Shown here: positions 8,554 to 16,003 of the stretch, in pieces | Position numbering within the stretch: the stretch's first letter is position 1 | How the letters are laid out: the number at the start of each line of letters is the position of its first letter | Assembly: GCF_014200505.1 (NCBI RefSeq) | Contig: NZ_JACHBX010000006.1 | Location: forward strand, 248,001 to 312,000 | Reading direction: 5' to 3' | Source of the DNA: Massilia aurea | Lineage (GTDB): Bacteria; Pseudomonadota; Gammaproteobacteria; Burkholderiales; Burkholderiaceae_D | Length of the DNA: 64,000 nt | Position numbers and translations under genes: made by a program | The notes under the pieces: generated by a model | Told to the model about the DNA's origin: nothing | The model's database searches: none | What the model saw: only the letters and a program-made list of their open reading frames with translations

Positions 8554-8946
8554 ATGTTCCGGCGCATCCTGTTACCGGTCGATGGCTCATTGTCGATGAC
8601 GCCCCTGGCGCGCACCTGCCTGGCGTATGCCGCCGGCACTGGCGCGGCTGTCATCGCCGTGCATGTCGTGACGGATGCCGATGCAGCTGGCGCCAAGCGC
8701 ATCCACGCCGGCCGCATCCTGCAGAACGTGGCCGAGACGGCGCACACGCTGGGCGTGCCGTGCGAGTGCCAGGTCTTGACCGGCGCCGAACCGTGGCGTG
8801 AAATCGTGCGCGCCGCGCTCGACCATCACGCTGACCTGATCTGCATGAGCTCGCATGGCCGCCACGGCGCCAGCGAGCACATTCTGGCAAGCCAGACGGC
8901 GCGGGTGATCGAGCACGCGCATCTGCCTGTTCTACTGTTTCGCTGA
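8554..8946 (+). CDS. Universal stress protein, single UspA domain
   Basis: A single Usp domain starting FRRILLPVDGS, with a C-terminal SSHGRHGASEHILASQTARVIEHA that keeps the G-x2-G-x9-(S/T) nucleotide-binding layout (SHGRHG). From ATG 8554 it is 130 residues. A GTG at 8491 overlapping the hsp20 stop (GTGA) would add 21 residues; neither start has a convincing ribosome site, but Usp homology begins at the ATG. The gene lies between hsp20 and phaC and is probably in the same transcript. Confidence 0.85.
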   Translation: MFRRILLPVDGSLSMTPLARTCLAYAAGTGAAVIAVHVVTDADAAGAKRIHAGRILQNVAETAHTLGVPCECQVLTGAEPWREIVRAALDHHADLICMSSHGRHGASEHILASQTARVIEHAHLPVLLFR

Positions 8947-8955
8947 GAGAAGGAT

Positions 8956-10725
8956 ATGCGCATTTCGGATCTGCCATCCCAGCCTGCGACCGGGGCCGCC
9001 ACCCCTGGCGAGACGCCGGTGCGCGAGCTCGACCGCGCGCTGTACGCCCAGCTCGCCTGGTGGACGCAGGGCCTGTCCCCGGCCTCGCTGGCAGCGGCCG
9101 CCACGGACTGGCTGGTGCACCTGGCCGGCTCGCCCGACAAGCAGCGCGAACTCGTCATCAAGGCGCAGCGCAAGTTGCTGCGCCTGGCGGCAAGTGCCGC
9201 CGCAAGTGCGCATCAGAACGGCGCACCCTGCATCACCCCGCTGCCGCAAGACCGCCGTTTCGCCGCGCCCGAATGGCAGGCGTGGCCGTTCAACCTGATT
9301 CACCAGGCGTTCCTGTTCGAGCAGCAGTGGTGGTACAACGCCACCACCGGCGTACCCGGGGTGACGCGGCATCACGAGCAGCTATGGACCTTTGCCGTGC
9401 GCCAGGCGCTCGACATGTTCTCGCCATCCAATTTCTTGCCGACGAATCCGGTCGTGCTCAAGGAAACCTGGCGTTCCGGCGGCATGAATCTGGTCATGGG
9501 GTGGCACAATGCGCTCGAGGACGCGAGCGGCGCCGCCGCGACGGCGCCAACGGGGTTCGAGCCCGGCCGGGGCGTGGCCCTGACACCCGGCAAGGTGGTA
9601 TACCGCAACCGTCTTATCGAGCTGATCGAGTATGAGCCGGCGACCCCTACCGTCTGCGCCGAGCCGGTCCTGATGGTGCCGCCATGGATCATGAAATACT
9701 ACATTCTCGACCTGTCGCCGGCCAATTCCCTGGTGCGCTACCTGGTTGGCCAGGGCCACACCGTCTTCATGATTTCCTGGAAAAATCCGGACGCGGCCGA
9801 TCGCGATCTGGGGATGGACGACTATCTGCAGTTGGGCGTGATGGCGGCCATCGACCAGGTCGCCGCGCGGCGCCCCGGGTATGGCATCCAGGCGCTCGGC
9901 TACTGCCTGGGCGGCACGCTGCTGGCAATTGCCGCGGCCGCCATGGCGCGCGAGGGTGGCGAGCGCGACGAGCGCCTGGTCAGCCTGACATTGCTGGCGG
10001 CGCAGGTCGACTTCACCGAGCCGGGCGAACTGGGCCTGTTCATCGACGAGAGCCAGCTGAATTTCCTCGACAACGTCATGGCCGGCAAAGGCTATCTCGA
10101 CGGCACGCAGATGGAAGGCGCGTTTGCGCTGCTCAATGCGAAGGACATGGTCTGGTCGCGCATGGTGCAGAATTATCTGATGGGGAAGGGCCGGCGCGTC
10201 ACCAGCGACCTGGCGGCCTGGAATGCCGATGCCACCCGGATGCCGTACCGGCAGCAAAGCGAGTACCTGCGCAGCCTGTATCTCGACAACGATCTGGCGC
10301 AGGGCCGCTACCGCGTGGGCGGCAGTCCGGTTGCGCTGTCCGACCTGCACTTGCCCATGTTCGTGCTCGGGACCCGGCGCGACACGGTCGCGCCCTGGCT
10401 GTCAGTCTACAAGCTGCACCTGCTGGCCGATACCGAGCTGACGTTCTGCCTGACGGATGGCGGGCACAATGCCGGTGTCGTTAACCCGCCGCTCGCAAAC
10501 GGCGGGCACGGCTACCAGATCGCCACGCGTGCCCATGACGGGCGCTATCTCGATCCCGACGCCTGGTGCGCCGCGGCGCCGCAGCAGTCCGGCTCGTGGT
10601 GGCCGGCCTGGGAGCACTGGCTGCGCAGCCATGCCACCGCGCAGCTTGCCGCAACCGCTGTAACGCCGGTCGACCCGGACGCGGTGCTGGACGATGCGCC
10701 GGGCCATTACGTGCTGGTGCGGTAG
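8956..10725 (+). CDS. phaC: Class I poly(3-hydroxyalkanoate) synthase
   Basis: A 589-residue PHA polymerase, normal for class I. It joins (R)-3-hydroxyacyl-CoA units into storage polyester at the granule surface. The lipase-like box is GYCLGG with nucleophile Cys317; the acid Asp476 lies in GTRRDTVAPW and the base His504 in GGHNAGVVNPP. The N-terminal PhaC_N region includes the typical FNLIHQAFL and NPVVLKET segments. AGAAGGA precedes the ATG. No phaA, phaB or phasin gene is nearby; instead it ends an hsp20-usp operon, so it looks like a stress-linked second synthase (phaC2-like) serving as a carbon and electron sink under low oxygen. Confidence 0.95.
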   Translation: MRISDLPSQPATGAATPGETPVRELDRALYAQLAWWTQGLSPASLAAAATDWLVHLAGSPDKQRELVIKAQRKLLRLAASAAASAHQNGAPCITPLPQDRRFAAPEWQAWPFNLIHQAFLFEQQWWYNATTGVPGVTRHHEQLWTFAVRQALDMFSPSNFLPTNPVVLKETWRSGGMNLVMGWHNALEDASGAAATAPTGFEPGRGVALTPGKVVYRNRLIELIEYEPATPTVCAEPVLMVPPWIMKYYILDLSPANSLVRYLVGQGHTVFMISWKNPDAADRDLGMDDYLQLGVMAAIDQVAARRPGYGIQALGYCLGGTLLAIAAAAMAREGGERDERLVSLTLLAAQVDFTEPGELGLFIDESQLNFLDNVMAGKGYLDGTQMEGAFALLNAKDMVWSRMVQNYLMGKGRRVTSDLAAWNADATRMPYRQQSEYLRSLYLDNDLAQGRYRVGGSPVALSDLHLPMFVLGTRRDTVAPWLSVYKLHLLADTELTFCLTDGGHNAGVVNPPLANGGHGYQIATRAHDGRYLDPDAWCAAAPQQSGSWWPAWEHWLRSHATAQLAATAVTPVDPDAVLDDAPGHYVLVR

Positions 10726-10761
10726 GCACGGTTCACCGATGGAGTACGGTAACGGCAGGTT

Positions 10762-10775
10762 TTGACGTGCATCAT
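10762..10775 (+). promoter_or_regulatory. FNR-like box upstream of small protein gene
   Basis: TTGAC-GTGC-ATCAT has two mismatches to the FNR consensus, one per half. It is centred about 88 bp before the ATG of the 56-residue protein. Confidence 0.4.
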
Positions 10776-10856
10776 TCAAATTGCGTGCCCATCTCGGCAC
10801 ACTGCATGCCATGACTGCCAATTAAATGGCGCTCACCCATCAACCAAGGAGCCCCT

Positions 10857-11027
10857 ATGGATACCAAAAAACTGCGCCGCATGAACGCGGTCTTCTACGC
10901 GCTGCTGGCGCAGGCCGCCGCCGTCCACGGTGCTGCGGCGCAGGCACCGGTGGACACCACCTCGTCGTCCGTCAAGCAGGAGATTATCGACAGCGAACCC
11001 GTGAGCGACGCAGTCGCCGTGGTGTGA
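10857..11027 (+). CDS. Small protein of unknown function, 56 aa
   Basis: AAGGAG lies 5 nt before the ATG, giving a 56-residue product beginning MDTKKLRRMNAVFYALLAQA and ending in TGA. A basic start followed by a hydrophobic Ala-rich stretch (FYALLAQAAAVHGAAAQA) suggests a signal peptide or a short membrane anchor with a cleavage site after AAAQA, leaving about 25 acidic/hydroxyl residues outside. I know of no family. The strong ribosome site and the FNR-like box upstream are the reasons to believe it is real. Confidence 0.6.
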   Translation: MDTKKLRRMNAVFYALLAQAAAVHGAAAQAPVDTTSSSVKQEIIDSEPVSDAVAVV

Positions 11028-11064
11028 TGCTGGTCAGGCGAAACAAGAAGGTGCAGGGCGCCGC

Positions 11065-11080
11065 GCCACGGCGGCGTGGC
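11065..11080. terminator. Possible bidirectional hairpin between convergent genes
   Basis: GCCACG-GCGG-CGTGGC is a perfect 6-bp GC stem with a 4-nt loop, sitting between the small-protein stop and the transpeptidase stop, which converge. There is no T tract, so terminator function is only suggested by position. Confidence 0.3.
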
Positions 11081-11082
11081 CC

Positions 11083-12687
11083 TTACTCCAGCTGCAGCGC
11101 CGCGATCAGCGCGGCATCGCGCCCGTAGATGTCGGGTGCAAACAAGACCCGGCCCTGATGATCGACCAGGGCCGTTGCATAGAACAGCACGACGGGCACC
11201 GGCGCGGCCAGCTTGACGAAGCGGTTCTTGCCCGCACTCATGGCGGCCGTCACCTGTGCACCGCTCCACTGCTGCGAGTCGGCCAGCACGAATTGCGCGA
11301 GCTCGGCCGGTTGTTCGACGCGGATGCAGCCATGGCTCAGGTCGCGGTGCGTGCGCTGGAACAGTTCCCTGGCCGACGTCGAATGCAAATAGATATTCAT
11401 CGGGTTGGGCAGTGCAAACTTGACGTCGCCCAGCACATTGCGTGAACCGGGGCGCTGCCTGATCCTGGCGCCACCGGCCCGCAGGCGGCTTGCCGTATCG
11501 CCGGCGCCAAGCTGCAGCACGCGCCCGTCCGATCCCACCAGTTCCATGTCATTTTGCTGCAGATAGGCAGGATTGCGCACCAGCTTCGGGAGGATTTCAT
11601 TCTTCTGGATGCTGGCAGGAACATTCCAGTAAGGCGCGAATTCCAGGTAGCGCATTTCTCCGATGAAAAGCGGCGTGGGCGTACGGCCGCGCGCGCCGAC
11701 GATCACGCGCATTTCCAGTGCCGGCGCCGCAAAATTGTCCCTGGCATCGAAGGTCCACAAGCGGTAGGTGGGCACGTTCACGACGACGACGCGTCCGTGC
11801 GCCGGCGGCGGTGGCAGCCAGCGCAGGCGTTCGAGCGTCAGCGCCAGCTGGGCGATGCGATGCGCGGGCGGCACCGACAGGGCCGTGACCGTCCCAGCGC
11901 CCAGTACGCCGTCTTCATCCAGCCCGTGCCGCGCCTGGAAACGGCGTACTGCGCCAGCCAGTGCCGGCGTATAGATGCCGTCACTGCTCATGGGCGCCTG
12001 CGCGTCCAGATCACCCAGTAACTGGAGCCGCGCATGCAGCACGGCTGCGCCGGCGTAGGGCTCGCCGGGGTGGATGGCGGCCCGTGCGACCGGCGGCAGC
12101 GCGGGCCAGTCCGGCGCTGCCCGAGACAATTCGCGGTACTGTGCCAGCGCCGCCTTGACCCTGCCATACAGCGGAATGGCGGGCGCAGCGGCGTCGATGG
12201 CCTGTGCCAGCCCTTGCGCGTCGCGCACAGTGGCCAGGCGCTGACGCGGGTCGAAACCGGTGTCGGGCGCTGCGGCAACCCGGCTGGCCCAGGCCGCGCG
12301 GCCCCCGTGCAGATCGCACAGGTACTGCACCATTGCGCGGTCGAGGTCGCGCACGAATGCTGCCGATGCGCCTTCGGGGCCGGCCAGTCGCCGGGTCAGT
12401 TCGTCCACCTGATAGCGGCGCACGTCGAGCCCGTGCTCGGGCGCTGCGCGCAGCAGTTGCAGTGCCAGCGGCGCCAGTCCCTGCGCGCCGGACAGCCAGG
12501 ATGCCGCAGTTGAGACGACCGGAACACACGGACCGATCGCGGGCGCCGGCGTCGTGACGTCGGCGCCCGCGACGACATCACGGGCAAATGCGGCGGAACT
12601 CGTGGCAGCCTGAAGCAGCAAGAGCAGGAGGAGATGCGCGGCGCCGCCATGTGCTTTGGCGGGCCAGGTCAGGCGGGGAACTACCAT
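11083..12687 (-). CDS. Periplasmic L,D-transpeptidase (YcbB/LdtD type)
   Basis: A 534-residue exported enzyme. After a hydrophobic Leu-rich signal segment (residues 19-35) comes an N-terminal scaffold domain, a peptidoglycan-binding domain (SSDGIYTPALAGAVRRFQARHGLDEDGVLG) and a YkuD catalytic domain. The active site is HRDLSHGCIRV, with His452 and Cys454, preceded by IYLHSTSARELF. It should form 3-3 cross-links in peptidoglycan or attach proteins to it. The layout and length match YcbB/LdtD. A perfect FNR box lies about 85 bp upstream, so expression may rise when oxygen falls. Confidence 0.92.
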   Translation of the reverse strand: MVVPRLTWPAKAHGGAAHLLLLLLLQAATSSAAFARDVVAGADVTTPAPAIGPCVPVVSTAASWLSGAQGLAPLALQLLRAAPEHGLDVRRYQVDELTRRLAGPEGASAAFVRDLDRAMVQYLCDLHGGRAAWASRVAAAPDTGFDPRQRLATVRDAQGLAQAIDAAAPAIPLYGRVKAALAQYRELSRAAPDWPALPPVARAAIHPGEPYAGAAVLHARLQLLGDLDAQAPMSSDGIYTPALAGAVRRFQARHGLDEDGVLGAGTVTALSVPPAHRIAQLALTLERLRWLPPPPAHGRVVVVNVPTYRLWTFDARDNFAAPALEMRVIVGARGRTPTPLFIGEMRYLEFAPYWNVPASIQKNEILPKLVRNPAYLQQNDMELVGSDGRVLQLGAGDTASRLRAGGARIRQRPGSRNVLGDVKFALPNPMNIYLHSTSARELFQRTHRDLSHGCIRVEQPAELAQFVLADSQQWSGAQVTAAMSAGKNRFVKLAAPVPVVLFYATALVDHQGRVLFAPDIYGRDAALIAALQLE

Positions 12688-12722
12688 GGGGTGTGATGCA
12701 TGCGCTGTGATGAAGGGGTGAT

Positions 12723-12736
12723 GTGACAGGCATCAA
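12723..12736 (-). promoter_or_regulatory. Secondary FNR-like half site
   Basis: GTGAC-AGGC-ATCAA keeps one perfect FNR half. It lies 40 bp closer to the transpeptidase gene than the perfect box and could be a second weak site or chance. Confidence 0.3.
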
Positions 12737-12764
12737 AATTACACCCTGCGGCGTATGGCAGTCG

Positions 12765-12778
12765 TTGATCTGCATCAA
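12765..12778 (-). promoter_or_regulatory. Perfect FNR box upstream of L,D-transpeptidase
   Basis: TTGATCTGCATCAA is an exact TTGAT-N4-ATCAA site, with its centre about 84 bp before the transpeptidase ATG. The SWIM gene ends on the other side in the same direction, so the transpeptidase is the target. Confidence 0.7.
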
Positions 12779-12848
12779 TCCGATGGGTCGCCGTAGCGCC
12801 GACGTCGTCACGCAACGACGCTCCCCGCCGTGGCCTGCGGCACGGTCG

Positions 12849-14882
12849 TCACGCGCCCTGGTTCAGCAGTGCGCGCAGCAAACCACCCAGTGCCGACAGC
12901 GTCGCCAGGCGGTCGGCATCGCGCTGGTCTGCCAGCGCGGCGCGCAGCAGGCGGGCCACCTCGGCGTAGCCCGCCTCGTCGAGCTCTGTCGCCTGTGTCA
13001 GCGCGCGCCGCTGCAGCGACGGCGGCATATGCCGCAACCCCTGGCGCGCGACCTGCTCCAGCAACGTGAACGTCATGCGCAGCAAGGCCTGGCCGGGATC
13101 GGCCTCGACCGGCATGTCGCGCACCGGCATCGGGTGTGGCGCGCTGGGTTCAAGCGCCAGGACGATCGCGCGCTGGTCGGTCAGCACGCCGGTCGGCTGG
13201 ATGGCCACGCCGCCGCCCTCGCACGACACGGGCCCGGCGATGGCGTGCACGGCGCCCCATTCGCCAGCCAGCGCCCGCGCCAGCGCATCGACGGCGCCCG
13301 GGGTCACGCTCTGATAAGCGAGCCTGGTGCGCAGGATGGGCTCACCGGCGTCTTCCCACTGCGCAAACAGCGTCTGCTGCACGCCATCCCAGGCCCACCC
13401 CGCGAGCGTCATGTCGCGTACGTCGACCACATGCCAGTTGCTGCCTGCCTGGCCCGACCGGATGCCAGCCGGCGCACGGCTGCGCAGGTGCTGCTGCAGC
13501 GCGCGCAGGCTGTCGAAGCGCAGCGGCGCGCGCAGGTCATCCCACGCCTTCGGCGACAGCGCCAGCACGCTTGTTTGCCGGGCCTGCGAACCCAGTTCGA
13601 CACTGGCGTTGGCGCGCCGTTTCGCGGCCCGGGTCACGACCTGGCCAGCCCCCAGCTGCCTGAGCGGATGGCCCGCGATGCGCCGGTTCAGCAGCAGCTC
13701 GGCGTCGTCCTGCGCATCGTCGCCACGCGGCCAGGTGCGTTCCAGGGTGCAGGCCGCCTGGGTATCGGGATCGGCGAACACGATGCTCGCACCAACGCCC
13801 GCGTCATCGCGCCAGCACGTCACGCCCAGTGACACCAGGCGCAGCAGATCGAGCGCCACTTCGCCCTGCTGGCCGAGGCCCAGGATCTGGCTGGCGGGCA
13901 TGCGCGCGCCGGGTGTCGCGTCCGCATGGGCCGCGCCCTGCAGGCGTGCGTGCAGGCTGGCGCTGGCGTCGACCAGGTCGGCCATGCCGAAGCGATTCGA
14001 GCGCTGCGCCAGCGCTTGCACGATGCGCCAGACGGTATCGAGATCCTCGCGCACCCAGGTCCAGCCCAGCTGCGTCAGCGCGGCCAGTGCGGCTTCGTAA
14101 CGTGCTTCCAGGCCCGGCAGGGGCTGCGCCGCGCCTTCGCGCCATAGCGACCACAGCCAGTCGAGCACCAGCGCGCGGGCGTGGTGCGCCGCCGCCGTGT
14201 CCATCAGGCCGACGGCGGCCTCGGGCGCCGCCACGCCAGACGGCGCGACCACCAGCGTCACCTCGTTCAGGCCGGGATGCGTTTGCCGCGCTTGCCGGAA
14301 GGCCCAGCAGGCCAGGACGACGTGGGCGCAGGCCGTGCCTTGCTGGCAGTCGCAGCGCGCCAACGCCAGGCTGGTACTGGAAAAGAAGCGCACCTGGCTC
14401 ATGGGCAGGTGGGCCGCAGGCACGCTGCCGGCAGCGCCTGCCAGCACGATGGTGGCAGCAGGCCGTTCCAGGGCCAGCTTGCGCGCCTGCTCGAGCACCC
14501 TGGGCGTGCAGGCGGCAGCGAGCGCGGCGTCGTCGAAGTCGGCCGGATTCCAGCGGTCGGGCTGCGCCCCGGCCGCATCGTCTGCAGCACCCGGGGCGCC
14601 GGCATGCTCGGCCTGGTAGGCCAGCACGAGCATCACGCGATGCCGGCACATGCCGCTTGCGCTGCAGTTGCAGGCGGCGTCGCGCAGCGCGACCCCGGGC
14701 GGCATGCTGGTCTGCACCGCATCGGCAAACAGCGCGTGCACGGTGCCGTCGGGATCCTGGCGCAGGGCCGGCAGCGCGCCGGCGGCGACATCCTTCTGCG
14801 CGCGCTTGACAAACCCCGGGTTGGCCAGCGCCGTCAGGGCGTCCGGGCCCAGTTCCATCAGATCGGTGCGCACCATCGTCAT
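12849..14882 (-). CDS. yehQ: SWIM zinc-finger protein (YehQ-like)
   Basis: A 677-residue protein with two CxC...CxH SWIM-type sites near its N-terminus: Cys71, Cys73, Cys79, His81 (CNCSASGMCRH) and Cys177, Cys179, Cys185, His187 (CDCQQGTACAH). The rest is a long region without a motif I recognise. SWIM fingers bind nucleic acid or protein. It is the last gene of the operon; its ATG overlaps the VWA stop by 4 nt (ATGA), which fixes the start, and the longer frame through the VWA gene is a shadow. Gene order and domain type match E. coli yehQ, whose function is unknown. Confidence 0.85.
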   Translation of the reverse strand: MTMVRTDLMELGPDALTALANPGFVKRAQKDVAAGALPALRQDPDGTVHALFADAVQTSMPPGVALRDAACNCSASGMCRHRVMLVLAYQAEHAGAPGAADDAAGAQPDRWNPADFDDAALAAACTPRVLEQARKLALERPAATIVLAGAAGSVPAAHLPMSQVRFFSSTSLALARCDCQQGTACAHVVLACWAFRQARQTHPGLNEVTLVVAPSGVAAPEAAVGLMDTAAAHHARALVLDWLWSLWREGAAQPLPGLEARYEAALAALTQLGWTWVREDLDTVWRIVQALAQRSNRFGMADLVDASASLHARLQGAAHADATPGARMPASQILGLGQQGEVALDLLRLVSLGVTCWRDDAGVGASIVFADPDTQAACTLERTWPRGDDAQDDAELLLNRRIAGHPLRQLGAGQVVTRAAKRRANASVELGSQARQTSVLALSPKAWDDLRAPLRFDSLRALQQHLRSRAPAGIRSGQAGSNWHVVDVRDMTLAGWAWDGVQQTLFAQWEDAGEPILRTRLAYQSVTPGAVDALARALAGEWGAVHAIAGPVSCEGGGVAIQPTGVLTDQRAIVLALEPSAPHPMPVRDMPVEADPGQALLRMTFTLLEQVARQGLRHMPPSLQRRALTQATELDEAGYAEVARLLRAALADQRDADRLATLSALGGLLRALLNQGA

Positions 14883-16003
14883 GCTTTCAGTTTCTCCGCC
14901 AGCCAGCTCGCCAGCTCGCCGGGCGTCATGGCGCCGACCTGGGCGCCGGCATCGACCAGCCGCCCGGCCATCGCCCGGTCGAAGGCAGGATCGGCCCCGC
15001 TGTCGAGCGCCGCCAGACCCAGCACCCTGGTGCCGCCCGCAACCAGCGCCTTGACCCGCCGCACCAGATCGAACTCGCTGCCGCCTTCGTAGAAGTCGCT
15101 GACCAGCACGACCACGCTGCGGGTCGGATTGCTGATCAGGCCTTGAGCGTAGGCCACGGCATGGGCGATGTCGGTGCCGCCGCCCAGCTGGACCTTCATC
15201 AACAGCTCGACCGGGTCGGCGACGCTGGACGTCAGGTCGACCACGGCCGTGTCGAACGCGACCAGGCGTGTGCGCATGCCGGGCAGGTTCCACAGGCAGG
15301 CCGCCATCACGGCGCTGTGGATTACCGAGCTCACCATCGAGCCGCTCTGGTCGATCAGCAGGATGATGTCCCACGGCTGCGCGTGACGCCGGCTGCGGCT
15401 CATGAACACGGGCCGCTCGACATACAGGCGCTGGCGTGCCGGATCCCAGCGCTGCAGATTGTCGGCGACGGTGCGCTTGAAGTCGAAGTTGCTGGCGATC
15501 TTCAGCTGGCTGCGCTGGCGCCGGTCGCGCGTGCCGCTGAATGCCCGGCGCACCTCTGTATCGAGCTGTTCCATGATGCGCCGCACGACCTCGGCCACGA
15601 GCTTGCGCGCCGCGCCAAGCACCTCGGGATTCATCAGATGCTTGGTGTGCAGGACCGCGCGCAGCAGCGATTCGGATGGCGTGATGCGGCTCAGCACCTC
15701 CAGGTTGGTCACGACCTCGTCGATGCCGAAGCGCTCGACCGCGTCCGTCTCCAGCCGCTCGATCACTTCCTTCGGAAACAGCGTGTGGATGCTGTTGATC
15801 CAGTCGGGCGTGCTGAGGCTCGACGGGTCGAGGCCGGCGCCGCGTTCATCGCGCTCGCCGCGATCGGGATCGCGACCGTACAGCCATTCGAGCGCGGCGT
15901 CGGCCTCGGCGGCTTGGGCGTCCAGCGCGCCGCAGGCGGATTCGGCGGCTTCGCCCAGTATCAGGCGCCAGCGTTCGAGAGGCAGGGGAATCTGGAGGGT
16001 CAT
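14879..16003 (-). CDS. yehP: VWA domain protein (YehP-like)
   Basis: A 374-residue cytoplasmic protein. A helical N-terminal half is followed by a von Willebrand A domain whose metal-ion site reads DQSGS at 218-222, with the later LGGGTDI and LVSDFYEGG strands. VWA proteins paired with MoxR ATPases act as substrate adaptors or metal-insertion partners. The ATG overlaps the stop of the DUF5682 gene (ATGA), and the stop overlaps the SWIM start. It corresponds to YehP of E. coli. Confidence 0.9.
   Translation of the reverse strand: MTLQIPLPLERWRLILGEAAESACGALDAQAAEADAALEWLYGRDPDRGERDERGAGLDPSSLSTPDWINSIHTLFPKEVIERLETDAVERFGIDEVVTNLEVLSRITPSESLLRAVLHTKHLMNPEVLGAARKLVAEVVRRIMEQLDTEVRRAFSGTRDRRQRSQLKIASNFDFKRTVADNLQRWDPARQRLYVERPVFMSRSRRHAQPWDIILLIDQSGSMVSSVIHSAVMAACLWNLPGMRTRLVAFDTAVVDLTSSVADPVELLMKVQLGGGTDIAHAVAYAQGLISNPTRSVVVLVSDFYEGGSEFDLVRRVKALVAGGTRVLGLAALDSGADPAFDRAMAGRLVDAGAQVGAMTPGELASWLAEKLKA

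Noticed and set aside
14882..15374. N-terminal extension of the SWIM protein
   Set aside because: The extension reads through the VWA gene in another frame and is low-complexity; the ATGA overlap gives the true start.
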